This document shows positions 24,313 to 33,768 of a DNA stretch of 64,000 bases, in pieces. The position numbers and the translations under genes were made by a program. This DNA is from Bog-473 sp963781955. GTDB lineage: Bacteria; Actinomycetota; Acidimicrobiia; Acidimicrobiales; RAAP-2. The notes below the pieces were generated by a model that saw only the letters and a program-made list of their open reading frames with translations, was not told the origin of the DNA and searched no databases. How positions within the stretch are numbered: the stretch's first letter is position 1; each line of letters starts with the position of its first letter. The stretch is from positions 310,001-374,000 of the forward strand of contig CAWAHU010000001.1 of assembly GCA_963781955.1 (NCBI GenBank), given 5' to 3'.

Positions 24313-26730
24313 CTACTCAGTCCGGAGCAGGGACCCCGGCCTCTCCCGCGCCGCCAGGAGGGCGGGGATCAGCGCGAGCACGTTGGCGACGACCAGGGCA
24401 CCCACCGCGACCCCACAGAGCGCCGCTGCGGGCGTGACAGGCATTGTCGCCACGCCGAGGTTCGTGGCGAAGGCGGTCCAGAGCACCCGTCCGGCGGCAA
24501 TGCCCATTGGCACTCCGAGCACGATCCCGATGAGTGCAATCGTTGTCGTCTGCCAGGAGACGCAGTAGGCAATCTGCCTGCGCAGCATGCCGAGCGACTT
24601 CAAGAGTCCCGTCTCGCGCCGGCGTCGGTTGAGGCTGGTGAGGAGCAGGTGCAGCAGGGTCCCGATTCCGAAGACCACGACGACGAGCCCGAGGATGAGG
24701 GGGAAATTCACGGCCTCCCCGAAGTTGACGAGGTTGGTGGGTGGTCGGGGCAGGTTCGCCTGCGACGGGTAGGCACGGCTCAACGCGGCGATCGCCGCTC
24801 TGCCCTGCGGGCCGGGGGCCGCACGCACGAGGAAGGCGCCGTTCTCGGACAGCACCGACGAGGCGAGGCAGGCCTGGTCGGCCGGTCCCGAGGGGCAGCC
24901 GTGTCCCTCGAATCCCGCCAGGGTGAAGATGGCACCGGTTCCGAGACCACCTCGGGGATTGAAGTCCGGCGGCAGCACTGTCGTTCCGACCACGGTGAAG
25001 TTGCGGCTCTGAGTCCGTGCCGCCCCGGAGGAGGGGAAGTGCACGTGCACCGTCGAGCCGATGTGTACGCGTAGCTGGTTCATGGTCTTCCGGCCCAGGA
25101 GGACCTGGTTCGGCGCCGCCGGAGCGACGCCGGAGGTGGTCGTCATGAGGTACGCGCCCTTGATGCTCTGACCGGCGAGAGCGTCGACCAACGAGCCGTT
25201 GATGGTCACCGCGCCGGAGACCCCGGCCAGGAGAGCGGTGATGCCGGGACGCTCGAGTGCGGCGAGCAACTGCTCGTTCTGCAGCTCGGTCCCCGTGGAA
25301 TTGGCGGAGAACCAGGCGTCGAACCCCTGCCCGTACAGCGCCGGTGTGGCGGTCAGGCGATTGAGGCTGGAACCGAAGACCACGGCTCCGCAGAGCGTGG
25401 CCACGGCCAGCACGGAACCCACCAGGGCCGAGCTCACGGGTACGGCGCTGCGTCCCCGCCCGCGTTCGAGCGCGTTGCGGGTCCCGATGAGGACGGTCGG
25501 CGGTGCGCCGGACACCGACACCGCCCGGACGATGCGCGATGGCCGCACGACCGCCCGGTCGCCATCCGAGGCGGGCCGCGATGCCCGGACGGCGGGCCAG
25601 ATTCCGAGGGCGACGACGGCCACCAGCGCCACGGCTGCCCCGCCCACGAGCAACAGCGGGTCGAAGTCGAGGCCCGGAGTGGGATCGGCCAGCCTGGCCT
25701 CACCCACCGGCGTGAAGACCGACAAGCCCGACGCCAGGCATACCGCCCCGACCACTCCCACGAGGGCCACCAGCGCCGTGCGGACCATCGAGAACGTGAA
25801 GAGCTCCCGACGGGTGGCGCCGACGGCGCGCAGGACCGGGTGGTCCTCCGAGTCGATGGAGTCCTGGCGCGCCAGGGCCTGCGCCAACACGATCACCCCG
25901 ACCAGCGCGGCTAAGGCGGTGAGTATCCACCACCCCACGACCTGCGGGTCGATGGATGTCGCGATGGAGATGCCCAGCGCCGACAGATCCTCCGAGCCGG
26001 CCACTCCGGCGGATCTGACGGCTGATTCGAATCGGAGGATGTCGCGCGTCCCGCCCCGGAGGCGGAACGCGTACTCGTGGAACACCAGGGCGCCCGGGTC
26101 GTACTTCCGGGCGAATGCCGTGGTGGTGAAGACGTCGTAGGACGGCGTGGAGTTGGACGGGAACTCGAATTCCGTGATCCCCATACCGACCACATGCAGG
26201 GCGACGCTCGGCCCGCCCGGCGAGACGTCCGAGTTGCTCAGGACGGCCGCACGCTGGGCCGACGAGACCAGTCGGACGCGGAGCACGGTGCCGATGTGGA
26301 CCCCGAGGGGTGCCAGACTCTCCGACGCCAGCACCTGGCGCGGGTCGGACTGATCGGGCAGGTGACCGCTCTCGAGCTTGACCAGGTCCGTCAGCCCTGC
26401 GGGCGAAACCTGCTGGATGGAGAAGTCGTTCTGGTTGATTTGGCTCGTGCACGAGGAGCATCGGGGCGCCCCCCCTCCCGTCGACCGGATGTGGACGGCG
26501 GTGGCCACGTCGGGGAACCGAGCGGCGTCGCGCAAGGGGGTGGGGGTGTAGACGAATGTGTCGAAGCCGTGCGCGGCCTCGAATCGCGGCCAGGCCGTCG
26601 CCGTGCGGCGCGCCGTCTGGACGCCCGCCAGCACCAGACCGACGACGAGCGCGGTGAGCAGCGAGAGCGCCAGCCAGGATCGCCAGCGGTGCCGCGCTCC
26701 AGTTCGGAGCATCATCCGGACCAAGGACAC
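24313..26730 (-). CDS. FtsX/MacB-type ABC transporter permease
   Basis: This protein of about 805 aa is a large FtsX-like permease. One N-terminal transmembrane helix (WLALSLLTALVVGLVLAGV) is followed by an extracellular domain of about 200 residues. Three helices follow (ALAALVGVIVLAQALA and nearby), then a second extracellular part and three more C-terminal helices (LILGLVVVVFGIGTLLHLLL, IALIGIVLGVPMGIAAG, AALCGVAVGALVVANVLALI). It would work with an ATPase that is not in the window. The GTG at 26730 has GGGGAGG just upstream; the ATG at 26745 is an alternative. Its 3' end faces lysA. Confidence 0.82.
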   Translation of the reverse strand: MSLVRMMLRTGARHRWRSWLALSLLTALVVGLVLAGVQTARRTATAWPRFEAAHGFDTFVYTPTPLRDAARFPDVATAVHIRSTGGGAPRCSSCTSQINQNDFSIQQVSPAGLTDLVKLESGHLPDQSDPRQVLASESLAPLGVHIGTVLRVRLVSSAQRAAVLSNSDVSPGGPSVALHVVGMGITEFEFPSNSTPSYDVFTTTAFARKYDPGALVFHEYAFRLRGGTRDILRFESAVRSAGVAGSEDLSALGISIATSIDPQVVGWWILTALAALVGVIVLAQALARQDSIDSEDHPVLRAVGATRRELFTFSMVRTALVALVGVVGAVCLASGLSVFTPVGEARLADPTPGLDFDPLLLVGGAAVALVAVVALGIWPAVRASRPASDGDRAVVRPSRIVRAVSVSGAPPTVLIGTRNALERGRGRSAVPVSSALVGSVLAVATLCGAVVFGSSLNRLTATPALYGQGFDAWFSANSTGTELQNEQLLAALERPGITALLAGVSGAVTINGSLVDALAGQSIKGAYLMTTTSGVAPAAPNQVLLGRKTMNQLRVHIGSTVHVHFPSSGAARTQSRNFTVVGTTVLPPDFNPRGGLGTGAIFTLAGFEGHGCPSGPADQACLASSVLSENGAFLVRAAPGPQGRAAIAALSRAYPSQANLPRPPTNLVNFGEAVNFPLILGLVVVVFGIGTLLHLLLTSLNRRRRETGLLKSLGMLRRQIAYCVSWQTTTIALIGIVLGVPMGIAAGRVLWTAFATNLGVATMPVTPAAALCGVAVGALVVANVLALIPALLAARERPGSLLRTE

Positions 26731-26876
26731 GGGACCTCCCCTCATCAGTGTCGCCGTCGCGCCCCTGGCCCTCAAGGGCGCCACCCGTACGGTGGCTTCG
26801 TGCTAGCACCACACCCACCGCGGAGGCCTCCCTCGTCACTGCGATGCCCCGGCCCCACCAGCGCTCCCTGTAGCGT

Positions 26877-28259
26877 TTGGAGGTGCCCGCCACCCCGGCT
26901 GACGATCAGCCCGCACCGGCCCACCCGCACCCCCACGCGCATGCCGCGCCCACGGTGCGCGTGGGACTGCTCGGCTGCGGCAACGTCGGCGGCGCGCTGG
27001 CCGAGATCCTGCTCACTCGCTGCGAGGACATCGCCGCCCGCACCGGCATCCGCCTGGAGCTGGTGGCCATCGCGGTGGCCGACCCGACCAAGCCCCGTCC
27101 CGCCGCCGTGGACCCCGACCTCGTGGGCACCGACGCCGCCGGCATGGTGGCCCGGGAGGACGTCGACGTGGTGGTCGAGTTGATCGGCGGCCTGCACCCG
27201 GCCCACGAGCTGGTCGAGACCGCGTTGCGCAACGGCAAGCCGGTGGTCACCGGCAACAAGGCGCTGCTGGCGGTGGCCGGAGCCCAGCTGGCCGAGGTGG
27301 CGGCCTCGGCCGGCGTCGACCTGCTCTACGAGGCGGCGGTGGCCGGGGCCATCCCGGTCATCCGTCCGCTGCGCGAGTCGCTGGCCGGCGAACAGATCCT
27401 CCGCGTGATGGGGATCGTGAACGGGACGACCAACTACATCCTCACCCGCATGGAGGAGGAAGGGGAGGACTACGACGACGTGCTGCGCGAGGCGCAGGAG
27501 CTCGGGCTGGCCGAGCGCGACCCGACGGCCGACGTCGAGGGTCACGACGCCGCGGCCAAGGCGGCCATTCTCGCCTCGCTCGCCTTCGGAGGCGACGTGG
27601 TCGACGCCGACGTCCACCGTGAGGGCATCAGCGCGCTCAGCGCGGCCGACGTGGCCTACGCCAACCGCCTCGGCTACTCGGTCAAGCTGCTCGCCATCGC
27701 CGAGCTGGTCGACGGCGGCCCCGAGCTCTCGGTGCGGGTCCACCCGGCCATGGTCCCGAGAACCCACCCGCTCGCCTCGGTGCGCGGCGCGTTCAATGCA
27801 GTCTTCGTGGAGGGAGCGGTGAGTGGCGAGCTCATGCTCTACGGGCGAGGCGCGGGAGGTGGGCCGACGGCGAGCGCCATCCTGGGCGACCTGGTCGACT
27901 CGGCGCGCAACCTGCTGGCCGGCGCGCCGGCGCCGGCGCCCAAGCGCACCAGCACCACCGTGCGCCCCCAGAGCGAGATGTACTCCGCCTTCTACCTCAG
28001 CATGGACGTGGCTGACCGGCCCGGCGTGCTGGCCGCGGTGGCCAAGGTCTTCGGGGATCACGACGTGTCCATCCGCGCCATGGAGCAGGTCGGCCTGGCC
28101 GAAGAGGCGCGGCTCATCTTCCTCACCCACGTGGCGCGCGAGGGCGACCTGTTGGCCACCATCGACGAGTTGCGCCAGCACCAGGCGGTCGACCGCGTGA
28201 GCGGCGTGCTCCGCGTCATCGGCGAGCCCGTCGAGGGCGCGACGGGGGGAGCGTCATGA
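26877..28259 (+). CDS. hom: homoserine dehydrogenase
   Basis: This protein of about 460 aa reduces aspartate semialdehyde to homoserine. The NAD(P)-binding motif is VGLLGCGNVGGALAEIL, GNKALLAVAG holds the catalytic Lys region, and the substrate domain has GIVNGTTNYILTRMEEEG and AERDPTADVEGHDAAAK. A C-terminal ACT domain (MDVADRPGVLAAVAKVF) suggests feedback control by threonine. The His-rich start (PAHPHPHAHAAP) is unusual. Start choice is open between TTG 26877 and GTG 26883. It overlaps thrC by four bases. Confidence 0.95.
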   Translation: MEVPATPADDQPAPAHPHPHAHAAPTVRVGLLGCGNVGGALAEILLTRCEDIAARTGIRLELVAIAVADPTKPRPAAVDPDLVGTDAAGMVAREDVDVVVELIGGLHPAHELVETALRNGKPVVTGNKALLAVAGAQLAEVAASAGVDLLYEAAVAGAIPVIRPLRESLAGEQILRVMGIVNGTTNYILTRMEEEGEDYDDVLREAQELGLAERDPTADVEGHDAAAKAAILASLAFGGDVVDADVHREGISALSAADVAYANRLGYSVKLLAIAELVDGGPELSVRVHPAMVPRTHPLASVRGAFNAVFVEGAVSGELMLYGRGAGGGPTASAILGDLVDSARNLLAGAPAPAPKRTSTTVRPQSEMYSAFYLSMDVADRPGVLAAVAKVFGDHDVSIRAMEQVGLAEEARLIFLTHVAREGDLLATIDELRQHQAVDRVSGVLRVIGEPVEGATGGAS

Positions 28260-29299
28260 GCGCGGGCTGGCGCGGGGTGATCGAGGAGTACCGCGAGTTC
28301 CTCCCCGTGACCGAGGGTACCCCGGTGGTCACGTTGCTCGAGGGCGGCACGCCACTCGTCCCCGCGCCACGGCTCTCCGAGCGCGTCGGCGCGGAGGTGT
28401 GGCTCAAGGTCGAGGGGGCCAACCCGACCGGGAGCTTCAAGGACCGGGGCATGACCATGGCCATCTCGAAGGCGGTCGAGGAGGGCGCGAAGGCCGTCGT
28501 GTGCGCGTCGACGGGCAACACCTCCGCATCGGCGGCCGCCTACGCAGCGCGGGCCGGCCTGTCCTGCGTCGTTCTGATCCCCGACGGGCACATCGCGCTG
28601 GGCAAGCTGGCGCAGGCGCTCATGCACGGTGCGCGGGTGCTGCAACTGCGGGGGAACTTCGACCAGCTGTTGTCGATCGTGCGCGAGCTCCCCGACCACG
28701 CGCCGATCACAGTGGTCAACTCGGTGAACCCTCACCGCATCGAAGGGCAGAAGACGGGCGCGTTCGAGATCGTCGACGTGCTCGGGGACGCGCCCGACGT
28801 GCACTGCATCCCGGTCGGCAACGCCGGCAACATCACCGCCTACTGGCGTGGCTACCTCCAGTACAAGGAGGCGGGCCGCTCCACCAAGCTGCCGAGGATG
28901 CTCGGCTTCCAGGCGGCCGGGGCGGCGCCCATCGTGCTCGGCCACCCCGTGGAGAACCCCGAGACCATCGCCACGGCCATCCGCATCGGGAACCCGGCCA
29001 GTTGGTACTCGGCCACGGCCGCCGCGTCCGAGTCCGGCGGCTCCATCACGGCGGTGACCGACGAGGAGATCATGGAGGCCTATACCTTCCTGGCCGCCGA
29101 GGAGTCGGTGTTCTGCGAAGCGGCGTCCTCGGCGTCGGTGGCCGGGTTGATCAAGTACGGCGTGCCGGAGGGTTCCAGGGTTGTCTGCGTGTTGACCGGG
29201 CACGGACTCAAGGACCCGGACCTGGCCATCAAGGCGATCTCGGTGCCCTCGGTCATCGACCTCGACCTGCACACGGTCCTGGCCGAGATCTCCGTCTGA
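28256..29299 (+). CDS. thrC: threonine synthase
   Basis: This 347-aa PLP enzyme converts O-phosphohomoserine to threonine. The PLP Lys is in NPTGSFKDRGMTMA, the phosphate-binding loop is the glycine-rich PVGNAGNITAYW, and CASTGNTSASAAAYAARAG binds substrate. Its length is normal for the short actinobacterial form. The start overlaps the hom stop (ATGA), so translation is probably coupled. The homoserine kinase gene thrB, often next in actinobacteria, is not present before rho. Confidence 0.95.
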   Translation: MSAGWRGVIEEYREFLPVTEGTPVVTLLEGGTPLVPAPRLSERVGAEVWLKVEGANPTGSFKDRGMTMAISKAVEEGAKAVVCASTGNTSASAAAYAARAGLSCVVLIPDGHIALGKLAQALMHGARVLQLRGNFDQLLSIVRELPDHAPITVVNSVNPHRIEGQKTGAFEIVDVLGDAPDVHCIPVGNAGNITAYWRGYLQYKEAGRSTKLPRMLGFQAAGAAPIVLGHPVENPETIATAIRIGNPASWYSATAAASESGGSITAVTDEEIMEAYTFLAAEESVFCEAASSASVAGLIKYGVPEGSRVVCVLTGHGLKDPDLAIKAISVPSVIDLDLHTVLAEISV

Positions 29300-29331
29300 C
29301 CGCCCTGCAACCGGGGGGAGGGTGGGGGATG

Positions 29332-29361
29332 TTGGCATGTTGCACCCCATCCCGCTAGAGT
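29332..29361 (+). promoter_or_regulatory. predicted sigma-70-type promoter of rho
   Basis: TTGGCA (29332-29337) and TAGAGT (29356-29361) are separated by 18 bases. This leaves a leader of about 170 bases before the rho ATG. Long leaders are common for rho, which is often autoregulated. Confidence 0.45.
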
Positions 29362-29540
29362 GTGTACATCCCCACTGCGCCTCGTTGCGTTCTCCGCGGG
29401 TACAAGCGGTCCCGGGAGGACAACGCGCAGCGGTGATCCGGGGGAGGGCGTTCTTCTGCGATTCCCTCTCCTTTCCTTGAAATTTTCTCGCGCGGCGCGG
29501 ACCAAGCCCGCCGGCGACGACCCTCGTAGATGAGGAGCTC

Positions 29541-31334
29541 ATGACTGCGGACCGGCAGCTCGAACGATCGGTTCTCGAAGGCAAAGAGCGTGACGAGCTC
29601 AGTGCCATTGCCCAGGCCATGTCGTTGAAGACGACGAGCCGGACGAAGAAGGCCGACATAATTGACCAGATCCTCCACGCCACCGGGGTGACCTCGGGGT
29701 CGCCCAACGGGGACGCCAACGGAGGCGGGGACGGCAACGGGAACGGCACCAAGCCGGCCCGCCGTTCGCGCACCTCGTCGGCGGCGGGTGCCGAGGCCTC
29801 GGGGACGGAGGCCCCCGGGGCTGACACCGCGGAGGTGCCGGCACCCGGGGCGGCCACGGCCGACGCGGCCGCGGCAGAGCCCGCGGACCAGGCCCCGGGC
29901 GAGGCCGCACCGGCGGCCGCCACCGCCACCCAGGCGGCCGGAGCCGGTGACGCCGGACCGGCGGTCTTCGTCGAGCCTCCCGAGCTGGCCGACAGCACCG
30001 AGCCTCGCGGGCGGCCCCAGAACCAGGGCCACAACCAGGCGCAGGGCCAGCAGGGGAACCGCACCCGCAACAACCAGAACCAGGCGCGACAGGCGGACGG
30101 CGAGCCGGGCAACCGGCGCAGCCGGCGCCGTCGCGGCCGTGAGCGCGGCGGCCAGGGAGGCGAGCTCCAGGGTGGGGGCCAGGAGCAGCCCTATTCGGGC
30201 GAGATGGTCGAGGTGCGGGGCATGCTCGACCTGCGCGACGAGGGGTATGGGTTTCTGCGTTGCGAGGGCTACCTGCCGTCGTCCAAGGACGTCTACGTCT
30301 CCATCAGCCAGGCCCGGAAGTTCGCGCTGCGCCGAGGCGACTACGTCGAGGGCGCCTGCCGGCCGGCCTCGAACAACGAGAAGTACCCGGCGCTGCTGCG
30401 CATCGACACGGTGTCCGGCCTCGACCCCGAAGAGGCACGCTCCCGCCCTCGCTTCGAGGACCTGACGCCGCTGTTCCCCGACTCACGGCTCAACCTCGAG
30501 ATGCCCGGGGACAAGGAGAACCTGACCACCCGCATCGTGGATCTGATCTCGCCGATCGGCAAGGGGCAGCGCGGCATGATCGTCTCGCCCCCCAAGGCCG
30601 GCAAGACCACGGTCATGAAGCAGATCGCCCACTCCATCGAGGCCAACAACCCCGACGTGCACCTCATGGTGCTCCTCGTGGACGAGCGGCCCGAGGAGGT
30701 GACCGACATGCGGCGTTCGGTCAAGGGCGAGGTCGTGGCGTCGACCTTCGACCGCCCCGCCGACGAGCACACGCAGGTGGCCGAGCTGGCCATCGAGCGG
30801 GCCAAGCGGCTGGTCGAGATGGGCAAGGACGTCGTCATCATCCTCGACGGCATCACCCGTCTCGCCCGCGCCTACAACCTGGCCGCCCCGGCCACCGGGC
30901 GCATCATGTCCGGTGGCGTCGACTCCGGCGCCCTGTACCCGCCGAAGAAGTTCTTTGGTGCGGCGCGCAACGTCGAGGAGGGCGGCTCCCTCACCATCCT
31001 GGCCTCGGCGCTGGTCGAGACCGGTTCGAAGATGGACGAGGTCATCTTCGAGGAGTTCAAGGGCACCGGCAACATGGAGCTGCGCCTCGACCGGCGGCTG
31101 GCCGAGCGCCGCCTCTACCCGGCCATCGACGTCAACGCCAGCTCGACCCGCCACGAGGAGTTGCTCTTCGACCGGGGTCAGCTCCAGCAGGTCTGGAAGC
31201 TGCGCCGGGTGCTCAACGCCCTGGCCAGCGACGGCAAGGACGCTGCCGGCCTGGAGCTGCTCATGGACAAGATCCGCACGACGGCGAGCAACGACGAGTT
31301 CCTGGCCGAGATCGCCAAGGGACCGGGCACCTGA
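29541..31334 (+). CDS. rho: transcription termination factor Rho
   Basis: This 597-aa protein is longer than E. coli Rho (419 aa) because of an N-terminal insertion. Residues 1-50 form the Rho N-terminal helical domain (SAIAQAMSLKTTSRTKKADI). Residues about 55-215 are low-complexity Ala/Pro/Gly, then Asn/Gln/Arg-rich, as in many actinobacterial Rho proteins. The RNA-binding fold follows (GMLDLRDEGYGFLRCEGYLP). The ATPase has its P-loop SPPKAGKTTVMKQIA near 350-360, LLVDERPEEVTDM (Walker B), and the Q/R-loop regions SGGVDSGALYPPKKFFGAAR and GSKMDEVIFEEFKGTGNMEL. It is a hexameric RNA translocase. Confidence 0.97.
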   Translation: MTADRQLERSVLEGKERDELSAIAQAMSLKTTSRTKKADIIDQILHATGVTSGSPNGDANGGGDGNGNGTKPARRSRTSSAAGAEASGTEAPGADTAEVPAPGAATADAAAAEPADQAPGEAAPAAATATQAAGAGDAGPAVFVEPPELADSTEPRGRPQNQGHNQAQGQQGNRTRNNQNQARQADGEPGNRRSRRRRGRERGGQGGELQGGGQEQPYSGEMVEVRGMLDLRDEGYGFLRCEGYLPSSKDVYVSISQARKFALRRGDYVEGACRPASNNEKYPALLRIDTVSGLDPEEARSRPRFEDLTPLFPDSRLNLEMPGDKENLTTRIVDLISPIGKGQRGMIVSPPKAGKTTVMKQIAHSIEANNPDVHLMVLLVDERPEEVTDMRRSVKGEVVASTFDRPADEHTQVAELAIERAKRLVEMGKDVVIILDGITRLARAYNLAAPATGRIMSGGVDSGALYPPKKFFGAARNVEEGGSLTILASALVETGSKMDEVIFEEFKGTGNMELRLDRRLAERRLYPAIDVNASSTRHEELLFDRGQLQQVWKLRRVLNALASDGKDAAGLELLMDKIRTTASNDEFLAEIAKGPGT

Positions 31335-31436
31335 CGGCCGGGTGCCCGGCACCCCGGGCCACCCGCTCCGCCGGGCGGACGGCCCCGCCCACTCGCCCCT
31401 AGACTGACCGGACCCCTTTTCGACCCTGGAGACACC

Positions 31437-31679
31437 ATGAAGACCGACATCCACCCCGACTATGTAGAGGCGACGGTCAGGTGCTCGTGCGGCAACACGT
31501 TCACGACCCACTCGACCAAGGCCGATCTCCACGTCGAGCTGTGCAACGAGTGCCACCCCTTCTTCACCGGCAAGCAGAAGCTGGTCGACTCCGGTGGACG
31601 AGTGGAGCGCTTCCAGCGCCGCTACGGCGAGCGCAAGGGCCGGGCCAAGGCCAAGGCCGCCCCGGCGGCGCAGGACTGA
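31437..31679 (+). CDS. rpmE: 50S ribosomal protein L31, zinc-binding type
   Basis: This 80-aa protein starts MKTDIHPDYVEATVRCSCGN and keeps the zinc ligands of the C+ form: Cys16 and Cys18 (CSCGN), then CNECHPFFTGKQK. It belongs to the large ribosomal subunit at the intersubunit bridge. A zinc-free paralog used under zinc limitation would be elsewhere. rho-rpmE-prfA-prmC is a widely conserved order. Confidence 0.97.
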   Translation: MKTDIHPDYVEATVRCSCGNTFTTHSTKADLHVELCNECHPFFTGKQKLVDSGGRVERFQRRYGERKGRAKAKAAPAAQD

Positions 31680-31745
31680 CCCGGCCAGGACGGGGCCCGC
31701 GGGCCGCCGTCCGGGCCGGCACGGACCAGCGCCGCGCGCCCAGAC

Positions 31746-32825
31746 ATGTTCGAGGACCGGATCGCCGCGCTCGAAGCCGAGTACCGTGCCGTCGAGGCCG
31801 AGCTCGCCGACCCGGCCACCCTCTCGGCCGCCGACCGCCTCCGTGATCTGTCGCGTCGGCACAAGGAGCTCGGCGAGATCGTGCGCACCTGGCACGAACT
31901 GACGGCCGCCCGCGAGGACGTCGCCACCGCCCGCGAGATGCTCACCGAGACCTCGGGGGACGACCGCGAGATCATGCGCCAGGAGGCCGACGAGGCCGAG
32001 GCAGCGGTGCGCACGCTCGAGGAGCAGCTCCACGCGCTGCTCCTGCCCAAGGACCCCAACGAGGGCCGCAACGTGATCATGGAGATCCGCGGTGCCGTCG
32101 GTGGAGACGAGGCCAACCTCTTCGCGCGCAACCTCTACGAGATGTACCTGCGCTTCGCCGCCGTGCGGAAATGGAAGATCGAGGTGCTCTCGGAGGACGC
32201 GTCGGACAAGGACGGGATCAACGAGGCGGTCTTCCGGGTGCTGGGGCCTGACGCGTATCTCCGCTTGGAGCACGAAGCCGGCACGCACCGGGTCCAGCGG
32301 GTCCCGGTCACCGAGGCCCGGGGTCGCATCCACACGTCGACGGCGACGGTGACGGTGCTGCCCGAGGCCGACGAGGTGGACGTCCACATCGACCCCAACG
32401 ACCTCAAGATCGACGTCTACCGCTCCACCGGGCCCGGCGGGCAGTCGGTCAACACCACCGATTCGGCCGTGCGCATCACGCACCTGCCGACCGGGACGGT
32501 GGTGGCCATGCAGGACGAGAAGAGCCAGATCCAGAACCGGGCCAAGGCCATGCTCGTGCTGCGGGCGCGGCTGCTGAAGGCCGAGCAGGACCGCCAGGCG
32601 GCCGAGATGTCGGCACAGCGGCGCGGCCAGGTCGGGGCGGGCAGCCGTACCGACAAGATCCGCACCTACAATTTCAAGGAGAACCGGGTCACCGACCACC
32701 GGATCAACCTGACGCTCTACAAGCTCGACCAGATCCTCGCCGGCGACCTGACCGAGCTCACCGACGCCCTTATGGCGGAGAAGCGGGCGCGCCAGCTCGA
32801 GGGCGAGGAGGACGCGGGTACGTGA
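31746..32825 (+). CDS. prfA: peptide chain release factor 1
   Basis: This 359-aa protein recognises UAA and UAG and triggers peptide release. The catalytic GGQ is in STGPGGQSVNTTDSAVR near residue 232, and EAGTHRVQRVPVTEARGRIH precedes it. The codon-recognition P(A/V)T-type motif falls in domain 2 in the usual place. KIRTYNFKENRVTDHRI near the C-terminus is also typical. Its Gln is the target of PrmC, encoded by the next gene, which overlaps it by four bases (GTGA). Confidence 0.97.
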   Translation: MFEDRIAALEAEYRAVEAELADPATLSAADRLRDLSRRHKELGEIVRTWHELTAAREDVATAREMLTETSGDDREIMRQEADEAEAAVRTLEEQLHALLLPKDPNEGRNVIMEIRGAVGGDEANLFARNLYEMYLRFAAVRKWKIEVLSEDASDKDGINEAVFRVLGPDAYLRLEHEAGTHRVQRVPVTEARGRIHTSTATVTVLPEADEVDVHIDPNDLKIDVYRSTGPGGQSVNTTDSAVRITHLPTGTVVAMQDEKSQIQNRAKAMLVLRARLLKAEQDRQAAEMSAQRRGQVGAGSRTDKIRTYNFKENRVTDHRINLTLYKLDQILAGDLTELTDALMAEKRARQLEGEEDAGT

Positions 32826-33754
32826 CGGGGGCGTCGGGGCAACGGGTGACGGCGCCCGCCGACCCGACGCGCGGTGCTCTCGAGCGCGAGCTCGCGCAGC
32901 TGCTCGGCGCGCCGCACGAAGCGCGCTTCGTCGTCGACGAGGCACTGGACCGGACGCACGGCCCCGACCGGCGCCTGCCGGCGGGCCCTCTCGACCACGC
33001 CGTGGTGGCCACCGCCCGCGCCATGGCGGAGCGGCGGGCGGCGGGGGAGCCGTTGCAGTACGTCTTCGGGCACTGGCCCTTCCGTACCCTCGACCTCCTC
33101 GTCGACCCCCGGGTGCTGATACCGAGGCCCGAGACCGAGCAAGTGCTGGAGGTGGCGCTGGCCGAGGCGCGCCGGCTGGCCGGTCTCTTCGGAGGCCCGC
33201 TGGTCGCCGTCGACGCCGGCACCGGTTCGGGTGCCATCGCGCTCTCGTTGGCGGCGGAGCTGGGTCCGGCGGTGCTCGGCCAGGTGTGGGCTGTCGACGC
33301 CAGCACCGATGCTCTGGAGGTGGCGGGGGCCAACCTGGCCGCGCGACGCGTGACCGCCGCGGGGCCGCTCCCGCCGGTCGTGCTGAGGCTGGGGAGCTGG
33401 CTCGAGTCGCTGCCGGCCCGGCTGCGCGGTTCGCTGTCGCTGGTGGTCTCCAACCCGCCGTACGTGGGCGCGTCCGAATGGGAGCACCTCGACGCAGAGG
33501 TGCGGCGCGAGCCGCGCCAAGCCCTGGTGGCCGGCCGGGCGAGCGACGGGACCGACGGCCTGGCCGACGTGGAGTCGCTGCTCGTGCAGGCGCACGGGTG
33601 GCTCGGGCGTCCAGGCGCCGTCGTGGTCGAGCTGGCGCCGGCCCAGGCCGGGCCGGCGGCGCGGCTGGCGAGGGAGCTCGGCTATGGCGCCGTACGCGTG
33701 GACCCGGACCTGGCCGGCCGGCCCCGGGCCCTGGTGGCCCGGACGGCGGGCTGA
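32822..33754 (+). CDS. prmC: release factor glutamine methyltransferase
   Basis: This 310-aa protein methylates the GGQ glutamine of release factors. An N-terminal helical domain ends with GEPLQYVFGHWPF and VLIPRPETEQVLEVAL, both hallmarks of HemK/PrmC. The SAM site is VAVDAGTGSGAIALSLAAEL, and the catalytic NPPY is in LVVSNPPYVGASEW near residue 211. It is translated from a GTG overlapping prfA, so the enzyme and its substrate are made together. Confidence 0.95.
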   Translation: MTGASGQRVTAPADPTRGALERELAQLLGAPHEARFVVDEALDRTHGPDRRLPAGPLDHAVVATARAMAERRAAGEPLQYVFGHWPFRTLDLLVDPRVLIPRPETEQVLEVALAEARRLAGLFGGPLVAVDAGTGSGAIALSLAAELGPAVLGQVWAVDASTDALEVAGANLAARRVTAAGPLPPVVLRLGSWLESLPARLRGSLSLVVSNPPYVGASEWEHLDAEVRREPRQALVAGRASDGTDGLADVESLLVQAHGWLGRPGAVVVELAPAQAGPAARLARELGYGAVRVDPDLAGRPRALVARTAG

Positions 33755-33768
33755 GGACGGGGAGGGAG

